Assembly (NCBI RefSeq): GCF_030936135.1
Contig: NC_082596.1
Location: 13,616,155-13,680,154 of the forward strand
Origin: Gavia stellata
Taxonomy: Eukaryota; Chordata; Aves; Gaviiformes; Gaviidae
Direction: 5' to 3'
Length of the DNA stretch: 64,000 nucleotides
A model generated the notes under the pieces. It was given only the letters and a program-made list of their open reading frames with translations, made no database searches and was not told where the DNA came from. Within the stretch, counting starts at the first letter, position 1, and each line of letters starts with the position of its first letter. The position numbers and the translations under genes are program-made. Below are positions 47,801 through 59,000 of this stretch, in pieces.

Positions 47801-50800
47801 TACAGACATGCAAACACTGTTATGTGCATGTTTTATTAATTTCAGTTTCTTTATACATTTGGGGCAGAATTCAGCTGTTGAAACACTGGTGTCTGGTGCA
47901 CATAAGATGCGCTCAGGTCTCCTGCCCACCCTCCAGCTGCCATTCCAGAAGGCACCCACCTCTGCAGTATCAGCCGTCTCCACAAAGATGCCACAGGTGC
48001 CCTACACCATCTCAAGCAACAACTGAAATGGTCCCTAGGAGGTTATTTTTAAGGTCAGTTCCCTCTGGCAGAGATGAAGGTGGACTAAGCTAACAGCCAG
48101 CTAAATCTGAGGCATTACCTTTAAAACAGAGCTTTGACAGCAACATGTTTTATCAGAAACCACCTAGTGCAACCAAGGTATTGCTGTGCAAAAGCGTTTT
48201 GTGTGCTCGCTACCCATGGCTGCCAGACCACAGCTGCTGCAGAGTTATTAAACAGAAGCAGTTGCAATGCTTATGTTAGACAGCTCTACTAGGGAACTTA
48301 CTTAAGCTCTGTTTTAAGATTTCAGGGTCCAGATTAGTTTCATCTAAGGACCTAATGGAAATGCCTTAACTTCCTGTAACATCCATGGAAAAATGTACGC
48401 ATCTTCAGAGGGGAATTAGGTGCGCTAATGCTACCTCTGGAAATCTCTTGCTCCCTTTTAATTACAAGGTGGATTGACCCTAGCATAACCATGCTTCTAG
48501 CTCAGAGTGCCTAAAGTTAGGCAGACGAATCTGAGCCTGAGAGCTTCACAGAGCCACAGTACCTTGAAGAGCTCCTCAGCAATTTGCAACTTGTCACACA
48601 TCTCCGAGAAGAGTTTTATATTGCCATGATCGAGCAACAGGTAGACAAACACCATGCGCTTGTTAGCTGCCTCCAGGAGGTCACAAAGAATCTCAGTGTC
48701 CGTGAACACATCCATCACGATAGCTAGCACCTTGGGGGGAAAAAGCAGAGGCATTAGCAGAGTCAATTTACATAACTTAAGGTTGCCTGTGAGGCCACTG
48801 AAATGTAGTGGTTTTGTTTTTTTTTTTAAATATTCCAACAAACACAAATCTTCAGGGATATATGTGGATATTTCTTCTGGTTTTCTCCCTAAGTGCCTGA
48901 ATCAGTAAATCGATGAGACACGTTGTGACATTGTTTTATTGCTCATATAAAGCCAATATAACATGCAACATATGCACTTCAGTTAAGCTCTTTTAATCAT
49001 AAAACACAAGATGACCCATGAATTTGTAGGTGAGATTTCAGCACTATGAAATCATTGAAGTGCTAATCGGAGAGTAATAAGGATGTAGCTAAAATAAGAG
49101 ATCGCAGCCCTTGCCAAGAGGCTGACTAGCTTTCATAAGTCACGTGCATTTAGCAAGAATCACTGGATGATGCTTTCTCTGTTATGACTTACACCTGGAA
49201 CAATCTTTAAATCCTCACTCTGTCGTTGGTGGTGGGGTGACAGACTGTAACAGCTCCATCTTTTTTTGTTTTATATAATGATCTGTAAACTAATTGTTTC
49301 ATTTTAACCATACATCCAATTCACAACTGGCAGGACAATGTGTAAAAGTCTCATGACTGGGCATAAAACCCCCGACAGCTACTTAAATACACAGCCTCCA
49401 GCCAGCGTGAATTGAGGGAACGGTAAATGCAATATAAACCCGCTTTCATGCTCTAGACCCTACGCTTAGCGTTGGGCACGGCCTCATGAAGGCGCTGGTC
49501 TTCACTGATGTCTGCTATTGTCCATGGGAAGGGTCATCTCCTCAGGGCAATTCAGCCCAGCTAATACCTGACTTCTCTTCAGAAGGTGCCTATTTCTCCA
49601 TTGACTAGAACGGGAACCCTTGATAATTAGGATATCATCTTCAATCAAACGGAACTTCACAGTATCTCTACAGATCTGTCTAATTGCTTCCAACTTGCAC
49701 TGAATCTTACTCCAAAGCCTGTGCCCACACCTGCCAGCAAGCTTATTCCTTTCACCCACCATGAGGAAATCCTACAAGACCAAGCACATCCTGTGCAGCC
49801 TGCATCCTGTTCAGGCAAGGCAAATTATTCGCGGAGCAGTGAGGATCCCACACCTTCCTTCTGCTGCCAAAGCACAGTGCTTCAGAAAGGGCCTTGCCAG
49901 TGCTAGGTAAGTGGCACAACTATGTCCAATATCTCACATCCACACTTACTGTTAACTCACCTTGTCTTTTTAATCGGCACAATACCACATCCAGCCTCAC
50001 CGTAGCTCCAGACCACTCTCTCTAGTGCTGCTTTTTCACCAGCTGTTCCCAATTTGTATTTCTGCACCTGACTTTCCTCTCCTACTTGCAGTACTTCTCG
50101 CTTCTTTTGCCCAAATTTTATTTTATGACTTGTACCTATTCCACAAATGTGTTAAGATTATAGTACTACTCGCCAATCCTTTGCAGTTTGATGTCATCAA
50201 CAAACACAGTCTTTATTCTGTTGTTTAAGTCATTAATGGATATATCAAATACTAGGCTATTCAGGGTAGACCCTTATCAGATACTAATTAATAAATGCTG
50301 CCATTGAAAAACTGTACTCAAAGAGCAGTTGCCAAATTTATACTCTAAGTGTTGCTCCGGCACCCTCTTGTAATGTAAATTAGATGGTTAAGAAGGTCAC
50401 GTGAACCATGGATTTATATTACTTTTCCCACTTTTTCCTCTACAAGTTTTCTCCTCTTGGGACAGAAAATTGGCCTGGGTTTATACTTTCCCTGATGCTA
50501 ATTTTATTATTCCAGAGACATTTCTTCTGTTACTTATCTTTCTGATGCCGCCAACTTAAAATGACTGATCTGTAATTCCCCTGATGTGCTAAGCACTTGT
50601 AGCCTTTGACAGGGCAGTTGCCAACGGGGATTCTTCTCCCCTGCCATTACACTCAGCATTATCAGACCCAACACTTGCCCTTGCAGGAGAATAATAAAGC
50701 GAAAGTCCGTAACTCCAGCGGGCTCCACTGCCTGTGCCGGACAGCAGGCACTACAGCCTCGTTTTGTTCCTGACCGTTCCCCTGTGAAAATGCTAGTGGC

Positions 50801-52106
50801 ATCTCAAGTTTATACAAGCGGAAATCTCCTGGATGATGGTAAACACAGCCCTGAAATGTCAAATATTTTTTTTCCAGGAAAACAGGAGACCTGCCAGAAC
50901 ACACATGACAGAGACTTTTTGTCACCCTCCAGCTGCTCAGCTTCTGATTTCCCAGTGTGTGGGCAGCCTGGCTTGCGGCTGGCACATCTCTGTGGCCCCC
51001 TGTCACTTGTCTGTTGTCAGGGGCATCATCTGCACCTTTCCCAGGTGCCAAATTATGCTGCAGAGACTCTGTATGGAGCCCATGTGGCATTTTTAGTGAC
51101 ACTGACAACGTATTAGAGATGAAAGGTCTTTTTTCTGAATAATTTCCTTCCTCTGGGGATGGCTGCTGGCACACCAGACACACATGCCCTTCTCCAGGCT
51201 CCCCTTCACCCACATCTCCCATGAATTCCCTAAAACAATTGCTAATGGCTCAGAGCTCGCTTTAGCTTAATTCTCATTACCAGTGCAATGGTCTGAATGG
51301 AGCAAACCATCCTGCTGGTGATGCACCAGAAGGGATAGAGCACAGCTGCCCTTTCTATATCACATTTGCTCTGCTGGGTTAACGAGAGTTTAAAAGAAGA
51401 GGGAATGCTTTTTTTTTTAAGACACCAACATAAAAAGGTGTTGGTGTGAGTACAAAAAAAGAAAAAAGCGCTGCCTGTGTTCAACAACGGGCTCTTTACA
51501 GCCACTTTCTAGAGCAAAGCTACACTGCAATGCACAAGGCTGCCTGGGATCAAACACTGCGTTTACCTGATCTTTTTAAGAGCAGGAAGACAACCGAGTG
51601 CAGAGGAAATTCCCTCCCCCTACCTGAGTAGTCTTGTTGATGTACCGGCGTATGATGTCTCTAATGTTGCTGTTCTTCTCTGTTTGGAAATACACAGTGG
51701 CGGTGGATTTTTCCTTTAAATAGGGCTTCTCCGCTGTAATCCATGTGTGCAGCAGAGCTGGGTCGCTGCTGTCAGAAATGGTGGGGAAGTAGGTCCCTGA
51801 AGGGAGCGACCCGGCATCGTTCTGCTTTGGCGCAGCCGCCCCGTCGGCGGCCAGGGACTCCTGCGCGTAATAGGATTCCCTGGCGTTATCCTTGATGTAC
51901 TGAGCTTCCACTGAGGAGAGGAAATCCACCTCGCCCTCTTTGCTTAAAGTTTCGAGGTAAGAGTCTGTCCCACCGTCCAGGAAGGCGTCGGTGGCCAACC
52001 TTATGCTTTCGTTGTGGCTGAAATCCGCTTTTGTCAACTTTGGGGACTGGTTCTTGATATCTTCCAGCCTTTTCCTTATCTTGCCCATGTGTCTGGAGTG
52101 GCTCAT
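41280..52106 (-). CDS. FAM83A: FAM83A, four coding exons, 440 aa
   Basis: FAM83A is a cytoplasmic scaffold of the FAM83 family. Its N-terminal DUF1669 is a pseudo-phospholipase-D fold that binds casein kinase 1 isoforms; human FAM83A also links EGFR to RAS/PI3K signalling (family knowledge). Minus-strand exons are 52106-51624, 48730-48563, 47029-46905 and 41826-41280; phases are 0, 0, 2 and all sites are GT-AG. Human (434 aa) shares GKIRKRLED, DFLSSVEAQYI, EKPYLKEKS-TATVYFQT, MDVFTD-EI, FSEMCDK and SFTWLCG-VHRN. The catalytic HKD motifs are replaced (CAKSGRKFSGQ). The CK1-docking FxxxF motif is present as FDEEF (F283, F287). The C-terminus is Ser/Pro-rich with PPPPQ, as in human, and ends CLHKANLFA. 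The chosen start aligns with human MSRSRHLGKIRK; an upstream in-frame ATG exists at 52202. Confidence 0.95.
41827..46904. other. FAM83A intron 3 (5.1 kb)
   Basis: No coding exon is recognised inside. A weak MIR-like B-box stretch on the minus strand (about 42780-42850) and an A run at 44721-44738 are the only structured sequences noted. The open frame at 43600-43818 has no recognisable protein similarity. Confidence 0.6.
46905..47029 (-). CDS. FAM83A: FAM83A coding exon 3
   Basis: Encodes NISVRSVTGEVYCAKSGRKF to SDWRYVLSGSY plus two bases, aligning with human NISIRSVEGEIYCAKSGRKF. The acceptor is TTTCTTTACAG and the donor TTACAG|GTGAGA. Confidence 0.93.
48563..48730 (-). CDS. FAM83A: FAM83A coding exon 2
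   Basis: Encodes 56 residues, VLAIVMDVFTDTEILCDLLE to LQIAEELFK, aligning with human VLVILMDVFTDVEIFCDILE. The acceptor is CCCCCCAAG and the donor TTCAAG|GTACTG; phase 0 at both ends. Confidence 0.95.
48731..51623. other. FAM83A intron 1 (2.9 kb)
   Basis: No coding exon is recognised. An unusual 86-codon minus-strand frame (49762-49502) lacks recognisable similarity and good flanking splice sites. Several short T/A runs occur. Confidence 0.6.
51624..52106 (-). CDS. FAM83A: FAM83A coding exon 1
   Basis: Encodes 161 residues from MSHSRHMGKIRKRLED to RRYINKTTQ. The ATG at 52106-52104 has G at -3. The donor is ACTCAG|GTAGGG. An in-frame ATG 96 bases upstream (52202) would add 32 residues. Confidence 0.94.
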
Positions 52107-53907
52107 GGCTCTTTGTCGCAGCAGTCGTTCTGCCGGGCAGGCACCATGCATATGTGCAGCAGCACAGGCGGCGCAATCGTCCTTCTTGTTTGGAGACTGC
52201 ATTCTGGCGTGAAATCACCTCAGCTGATCGAATTAACTATGAATAAAAATAAAGAGATCTTATTACCTCAGGCAAATTCAGGCTCCCGGATTTCGTTGGT
52301 ACAATTACCTTCAAAAAAACCCGAAGCTTGCTTCTCAGGTGGTGGTGTAGTTCGGCAACAATCTGTTTCCAGATGGGACACAAGTGCAAAGTTGATTAGA
52401 TTGCTTATCTGAGAGGCACCCACCTCACCCCCAGGGCATATGAAGGATTCGAGTCCAATTACCAGGGCCGTCCGATTCGGTTGTATTTCCCTTCCTGTCG
52501 CATTCTGTGAAATGTGAGTGAGGAAAGCACTCAAGCAAAAGCAGGTAGGCTCCTAAGCATCATTGCACAATCTTCAAAACAGCTTGAGGCTTCTCTGTCT
52601 TCCTGTAGTATTCGTTAGGGAGCAAAAACAACTCTGACGTTGAACTGGGACAGAGACATCAGCCATGTCCATAGCTTCAGAACAGCAGAAAGGGTCACGG
52701 ACTCTTGTCTGCACCTACATGCTGCCAGGTAGGCTTAAAAACAGACTTGAACTTCGTCACTGTGCCCTGTTCGTAGTATGCTGCTATTACCATAGACGAT
52801 TCACTCCTTTATTTCTTTAAAGCTTTGTGACTACGCCATCCTATTAAAAGAAAAATACCCCTTCCCAAACATCCTGAATATTACGTGGAGGGAGGGTTGT
52901 GAGCTGGCCTCAAAGCATCAGAAATACAAACACTCATCACTTGATTGTGCACATTTAGGGCTGCTTGGTTGGTTTCTTTTTTTTTTTTTTCCCAGGCTGC
53001 AGCTTCTGGAGTCACGTTGTCCCTGTGGCAGCTTGGCTGCTGTGTCATTAGCAGGACAGAGGCGCAGGTTCGCAGCAGGGTGAGAGGCGCAATGCCTCCG
53101 GGGAGCCAGGCCGACTGGTATGACTGCGCGGGGGCGAGGAGAGGCAGGGTGGGAAGGCACCCTGCCTGAGGTACGCCATAAATACCTGTGTGCATGCTTT
53201 TACACAGAGGCACGTGTGACACAGTTTTCTCACGCAGGTTGAGTTTGCCCTCGCCCTGCGTAGCTCTGCATCCGTAAATCGGCATGCCACAGCTCCGAAG
53301 GGGAGCGCAGGATCAAGGGGACACACCAGCCTGAGCTCTTGCACGGGGGTACGGGCTGCTGAGGGCATGTCTGAGAAGGGAAAGGGCCCTGCCGCTCTGA
53401 CCAGCATGCATGGGAGCACAGATGTCTTCAAGGCCACTCAGAGTGACACAAGCCCAGTTTTTCCAGGGTGGCTTCCCAGATTCTGGGTCTGTGTCTATGT
53501 CAGATGCCTTATGAGGGGAAAAAAAGTAATCATACGTGAGGATGACGCAAACATATATATATGAAAAGAGAAAAGGGTATGAAATGGTTCGGATTTTAAT
53601 CCCGGAGCCACGGAGGGCAGGAAACACCCACCTGGGGGCCAAGGAGAGGCGGTGGTGGGGCCTGCCCCCGAGCTCCTGGTGTGATTTTAAAATCTATCCC
53701 ATCCGTCCCTCCACCCCCAACATCCGCCCGCAGTTGTCAGACGCAGCCAAAAGTCACTAATTATCTACTGACCTGTTCTGCGCAATTATGCTGAAAACGA
53801 TGCTGCCTAATTAACCTGACACGCAAGATCGCGCCCTGTCAACACGGATGGGGCCTCCCTGTGCCCAGCAGGGCCGTCACCTCCCCATCCTGGCCAGGGC
53901 CAGCACT
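52107..53907. other. FAM83A 5' flank and intergenic DNA
   Basis: The minus-strand promoter and any untranslated first exon of FAM83A should lie here, but no TATA box or clear CpG island lets me place them. A T run occurs at 52978-52991. Sequence becomes GC-rich from about 53590 toward the minisatellite. Confidence 0.45.
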
Positions 53908-54249
53908 GTCACCTCGGGTCCCACACGGTTACCCAGTGTCCCATATGATCACCCCAATGTCCCCCATAGTCACAGCAGGGCCCCAGGCAGGCCACCCAAG
54001 GTTGTCCCCATGGAGCCTCACACTGCCACCACAGGGAACCCCCGTTGTCACCCTGGGGTCCCACACGGTCACTCCCATGTCCCACATGGCTACCACAGGA
54101 TCCCCCACCGTCACCATCAGGACCCACACGGTCACCCTGGAGCTGCATAGTCACCACAAAGCCCCACACCGTCTCCACAGGGCCCCACTCAGCCACTGTG
54201 GGGCCCCACACGGTCACTCCGAGGCCCCAGGCGGCCACCGCGGGACCCT
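53908..54249. repeat. Minisatellite, 21-bp unit, about 16 copies
   Basis: Diverged tandem copies of a 21-bp C-rich unit of the form GTCACCnnnGGnCCCCACACG. Clear full units include GTCACTCCCATGTCCCACAT+G, GTCACCATCAGGACCCACAC+G and GTCACCACAAAGCCCCACAC+C, all in the right half. The unit is a multiple of three, so all frames stay open and yield long repetitive pseudo-proteins on both strands. These are artefacts, not genes. It ends 191 bp before the tRNA gene. Confidence 0.88.
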
Positions 54250-54440
54250 CCGGCAGGGAGCCCGCAAGACAGCCGGAGGAAGGGCCGGGCCGGGCCTGGC
54301 CGGGCTCTCCCTCCCGCCCCTCGTCCTCCCGCGGCGCGGACTGAAGCGGCCGCCGGGCCCCCAGCGGCCCTGGAGCAAGGCCGCCGGGGCGGGGCCGAGG
54401 GGCAGCGTCGAGGGCGAGCGCAGGGAGGGAGCTTTCAGCC

Positions 54441-54513
54441 GCCTCGTTAGCGCAGTAGGTAGCGCGTCAGTCTCATAATCTGAAGGTCGTGAGTTCGATC
54501 CTCACACGGGGCA
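54441..54513 (+). tRNA. Elongator tRNA-Met (anticodon CAU)
   Basis: A complete 73-nt tRNA gene. The acceptor stem is GCCTCGT paired with ACGGGGC, with discriminator A at 54513. The D arm is GCGCAGTAGGTAGCGC. The anticodon loop CTCATAA carries CAT at 54474-54476, and the T arm is GTGAG-TTCGATC-CTCAC. The elongator identity follows from the GCCTCGT/ACGGGGC acceptor stem, unlike the AGCAGAG initiator. There is no intron and no encoded CCA, as expected in a eukaryote. A- and B-box promoter elements lie within. From memory, the sequence matches the mammalian tRNA-Met-CAT located between TBC1D31 and FAM83A on human chromosome 8, so both gene and location appear conserved. Confidence 0.98.
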
Positions 54514-54527
54514 AAGGCGGACAACTG

Positions 54528-54531
54528 TTTT
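54528..54531 (+). terminator. RNA polymerase III terminator of tRNA-Met
   Basis: A TTTT run starts 15 bases after the tRNA 3' end (context ACTGTTTTCTTCC), the usual Pol III stop signal. Confidence 0.85.
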
Positions 54532-55640
54532 CTTCCTGCTGCGGGAGGCGGCTCACCCAGCCGTGGCCCGCACACCTCCCCCGGCCGCTGCGGGTCCCGC
54601 ACAGCGGCTCCGGCTGCGGCCCCCGCGCTTTTAGCTGCGGCCAAACCATACAAAACTCTTCTCTAACTCCTCAGCTTCATCGTTGCCATCGCGATTTCGG
54701 AAGGTGTGTTCCAGTGTGGTTGTGCGCTCATGCAAATAATTTCTGCGACCTGTATTGTTCAAAAATGCACTTTGGCGGAGGGTTTTCTGCATTCAAGCTG
54801 TCTGCAAGCCCGTTTCAGCGTTTGGGAATGGGGAAATGAGTCCCGCTCCTGCGGGGTCTGTGGGGCAACCCAGGGCGCGGGCAGGGCCGAAGGCTCCCGC
54901 TGCCCCCGGCACCCCAGCAACAGGCAGGGAGTAGGAGCTGCCACGGGGGCACGACAGGGCATCAGCCCCCACCTGCTGGAAACACTCCGGTTTGTCCACA
55001 CTTACAGCTATAACGTTTTTATGAACCATAAGTGTGTACACATATGGCCCAAGATGCTAGCCAAAAACTTGGTGGGTTTAATTTTTCTCTTTAAATATAG
55101 AAATAATCACATGTAAACTCCCAGATAGTCATCAGAACAAGGCACTTTTCTCATCTACTCCTTCTGCCTCCCAGAGATGATCTTCGCCTGTTGCACTCTT
55201 CTGCCTTTGAAAAGGAACGATGCCTCTTCCCCGCACTCTGCTGCGGGCTGCGATGAGATTTCTGCGGATCCCAGTTGCTACTAATGTGACTCTTTCTGGT
55301 TCTAGATGCAGAGGATGCTCATGTGAAAATCAGCCTAGCAACACAAAAATAATTGTTTTTATTTAGCTACTCTGTCCCCTTTCTTTATCAGGAAATGTAC
55401 CTGCTAATATGTATAACAAGTACATGTATCTCCAGCAACAGAGGTTCCGCAGCCTCTATGGACACTATTTTCAGTGTTTGTCTCTCAGTGGAAAAATTTT
55501 TTTTCTCAATTGCAAATTTCCCTGCTGCAACTTGTAGAATCCACTTACGCATCACTGACAAACCCAACATTTTAACAGTGGTTTGTTTCTTCAAGTCATG
55601 GCATTCACCAGAACAAATAAAGTACACAAATACTGCAAGT
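54532..55640. other. Intergenic DNA, tRNA-Met to TBC1D31 3' end
   Basis: GC-rich at the left, then AT-rich. I found no gene or recognisable repeat. Confidence 0.55.
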
Positions 55641-55666
55641 GTAATAACTTAATGGTAAAAAGTGAG

Positions 55667-55757
55667 TTTATTTTAGAAGTAAAAATAGCAGTATAGTTAC
55701 CAAGAAAATAATGAGAAGGTTACAAACAACACACATTTTTCTAGCTAGCATTTTATT
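55667..55757 (-). terminator. TBC1D31: TBC1D31 poly(A) signals
   Basis: Two AATAAA hexamers on the minus strand, at 55757-55752 and 55672-55667, lie 130-220 bases after the TGA stop. Either could end the TBC1D31 transcript; the 3' UTR would be short. Confidence 0.65.
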
Positions 55758-55886
55758 TTTATATAAAATACTTCCAAAGACCTTTATAATAAGCAATGTC
55801 TGATCAGTCCTTAATCACAGTATACATACTTGGCATTTCACTGATTAACAATTTGAAGGTATAGATGAGGTCTAGAGCAAACCACC

Positions 55887-56032
55887 TCAAGTTGTCCACT
55901 TTGTAGCTTGGAAACCAGTTGGAGGATGTCTAGTTCGAGCCTGTGAGGTAAGCTTTTTTCTGAGCCGTCTGACTTCTGCCATCAGTTCCCGCTCTTGGCA
56001 TGCCAGTTCTTCTCGTCTTCTGTTTAAAGACA
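55887..56032 (-). CDS. TBC1D31: TBC1D31 terminal coding exon (10 of 10)
   Basis: Completes a Met codon, then SLNRRREELACQERELMAEV-RRLRKKL to the C-terminus TGFQATKWTT and TGA. The acceptor TTCTTGCACTTAAG was chosen over a nearer AAACAG because only it keeps the frame from the previous exon. Confidence 0.85.
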
Positions 56033-59000
56033 CTTAAGTGCAAGAAACTCGGACTTAATATTGCAACTAACAGTTTTCCATAAATACCATGAATGCTTAT
56101 TACAACACTGATACCTCCTGCATAGAAACGCTATGTTTTATTAGTAGCATTGTATGCGAGACAGCCCTAAAACCCGTAAAAGCAAGGAACAATCCCTCCT
56201 AAGTTCTTTGGAAGTAGTACCTATGTTTTGTCACAAAAAGGTCAGATTCGCTATGGCAGGTCCATAGAGACATGTTTCCCATTGTGTACAGTTTTGTACA
56301 TAAGATGCATGTGATTTTAAAACGTGCTTTCACTGGCCATAACGGCTAGGACAGCCCAGAGGAAATGATTACAGACTGATTCCTGACTATACTCTCAGTA
56401 AGATTTTGATGAAAGACAGTTCTACATCTTCTCAACATCCCCAAATCATACGTAACAGTGAAGACAGAAAAAGCATAGGTAAAATGATCAGGTCAGAATG
56501 AGATTAAACTAGGCTGAATTTTAATATGACTATTCTCATAATGTGACACACTTCAGGCACTTCCTACCTCTGCTGTCACTGGTAGTGAAGACATTTTCTC
56601 AGATGTGAAATAGAATACAACAATAAACTGGTTTACTATCCACTAAACACCTACACAACTAATAATGACTTAATCGCACAACGAGGTGTTCCAGTAATGC
56701 TTCTGAAATTAAACGTTAAAGAAAGGAGGGTCCTAACTTCTTAGAAACTTACTGTGTGATGATGACTCTGATGCAGACAAATCATTCAGACGGATGTTTC
56801 CAGACCTTGGCACCTGCTGGAATTCTACCACTCTCTCTCTACAACTGGCCTTTAAATCATGCAGTCTCTCTGTGGCAAATGGAGAGAAGGATTCTTTGTA
56901 AACTAAAAGTGTTTAAATTTCTAGTTATTTTTTCTAGCTTGAGGTGAAACAGTTTTTCTCCAGGAAGCAAAACTGGACAATCACTCACTCCAGCTAATGG
57001 CAAGTACAATTTGCTCAGAATTAGAAGTCAATGTTTCTAGTCTATAGGTCAAAGCTATGCATCACTGCATTTCATTTTAAGAAATTACGGCTCTGCATGT
57101 GCTGTTTCTTCGTATATAATTAATCCTCTGACAAATGGGCCACTAAGATCATGTGGAATATGGCTACTCGTACTTGCAGTTTTAGGAGGAGACACCCATT
57201 TTAATAATTTGCAAATTACTCCACATTAAAAACATTAGGCAAATAAGGGCAAAGTCTGAAAAAGCTCACCCAAAGCAATATTAATCACCTAATCTTAATA
57301 CTAATCACTAATATTGTGTGAGCCTTGCAGAGATGGGGCAACAGGAGAAATATCTGCAAAAACACACAAATGCAGCATTTGAGAAGGATGTACTGGCCAA
57401 TTCTGGAAGCACACAAATGTTTTTTTCCTGTGAACAGACACTTGGCAAAGTCACTTGTTGGCAGTGAGTTTGCCGTTCTTTACATTATTTGACAGAGGAT
57501 TTCTAAGGCATGCTATTTTACGATCGGCTTAAGCTGATCTAAACCTGTGCTCCTACCAAAAATGCCATTTATATTGCTGCATCTGATACATATGAAACTG
57601 AGTTTCCTTTCCAAGTCTTGCCTGATATATTGGTTTCAGGAAAGAATACTGCCAAAAAGTACTTATGTAAAGGAGTTAAGCTTAAGTTTATCCCTAATAT
57701 TGGACACTTAGTTTGTATTCAGCTGCTGAAAGCTTCATGCCAACATCCATGCAGAAGAACTGGATTATCTATACGCTCACCAAAATAGCCATCTTCACTT
57801 TGCAGCTTTTCAGCCAATTCTAATGCGTCATTCGTTTTGTCTTCTAAAAACTGCTTCCTCTGCTCATCTGCAGCAGCAGCAGTCTTCTGCTCTTCTTCCA
57901 CTTGAGCTTTTTTCTGTAAAACTTCTTCCCACTGTGCAACAGAGATATTAGTGTCCTCAACAGATGTGTTGCAGGAAAAAGCAACAAGTAAAACCATCTG
58001 GTTTATTACTGACTAAACTTCACCCTTAAAATAAAATATATGTTATTAAGCTGACTGAATGTTTCTTTTTGAAAAATTTCTCATGCAAACACCTGCAGAA
58101 AGGTAAAAGTCTTGGGTCAGAGAAAAAAAAAAAAAAAAGAGAGGAACTTACAGAATTAGGAATATGCTTTCCTAATCCTAAAATATCCTCACCAATTTGC
58201 TCTAGTGCTTCCAGAAACTTCCACTCAAAACAGGAAAGGAGATTCATAACAAAACATTTCTTCAATACCTTTCAGTTTTATGCTCTACCATGTTACGGGC
58301 AAAAGAGAGTTACATTTGTGCCAGTCCCACTTAGAAAAAGAAATAATGCAAATACCTTTTTTTCTTCTGCTTTCCTCATGGTCTTCAGCAGTTCAGCTTC
58401 TTTCACCCTGTTGTCATGCAGGAGCTTGGCTATCTCTTCATAACGCTTCTCACGGTCCTGATCATCACACCTTAGTTTGTGCAACGCTTGTGACCTCCAG
58501 TTGGTGTCAATACGTTTCTGCTCTGCTTTGGCTAAATTTTCTTCAGCCACCTAATAAAACATCTTTCTTACCAGGAATCCGACTACTCTACTTCAAGTAC
58601 ATAGCCTCACATACAAATAAGGTAAGATGAACTGAAGTGTTCTCCAGTGCCACTCCTCCATCCATTAGAGTAGGCTGTCTCATCTATCAGGGCTTTCTTC
58701 TGCTGCTTCTTCATTCTTCTTACTCTTTCCCTTACTGAGGGTCTTTTTTGTTTGGTTTGGTTTCGTTTTTTTTTTTTTTTAATTTTTTAGAAACAGGCAT
58801 CAACCCTCTCCATGATTTTGGGGATTTTGCTTTCCTAGCATGGATTTAAGAGGATTTACAGGTGCAATTAACATAAGATTGATACCTGGATGCCAATACT
58901 CCCACCCACATCCATCTGCTTCTAAAAATCGAAGACTGTTTACAAAAATTCAGACCCATATGTTTATTTCTAGACAAAATATAAATGCAGATGCCAAGCA

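Noticed and set aside
49502-49762. 86-codon minus-strand frame in FAM83A intron 1
   Set aside because: The peptide is not obviously low-complexity, but I recognise no family and see no good splice sites around it. It could be an old repeat or a lncRNA exon; not supported as a gene.
53861-54478. Long repetitive His/Pro/Thr-rich frames on both strands
   Set aside because: They come from the 21-bp minisatellite, whose period keeps every frame open. There is no independent coding signal.
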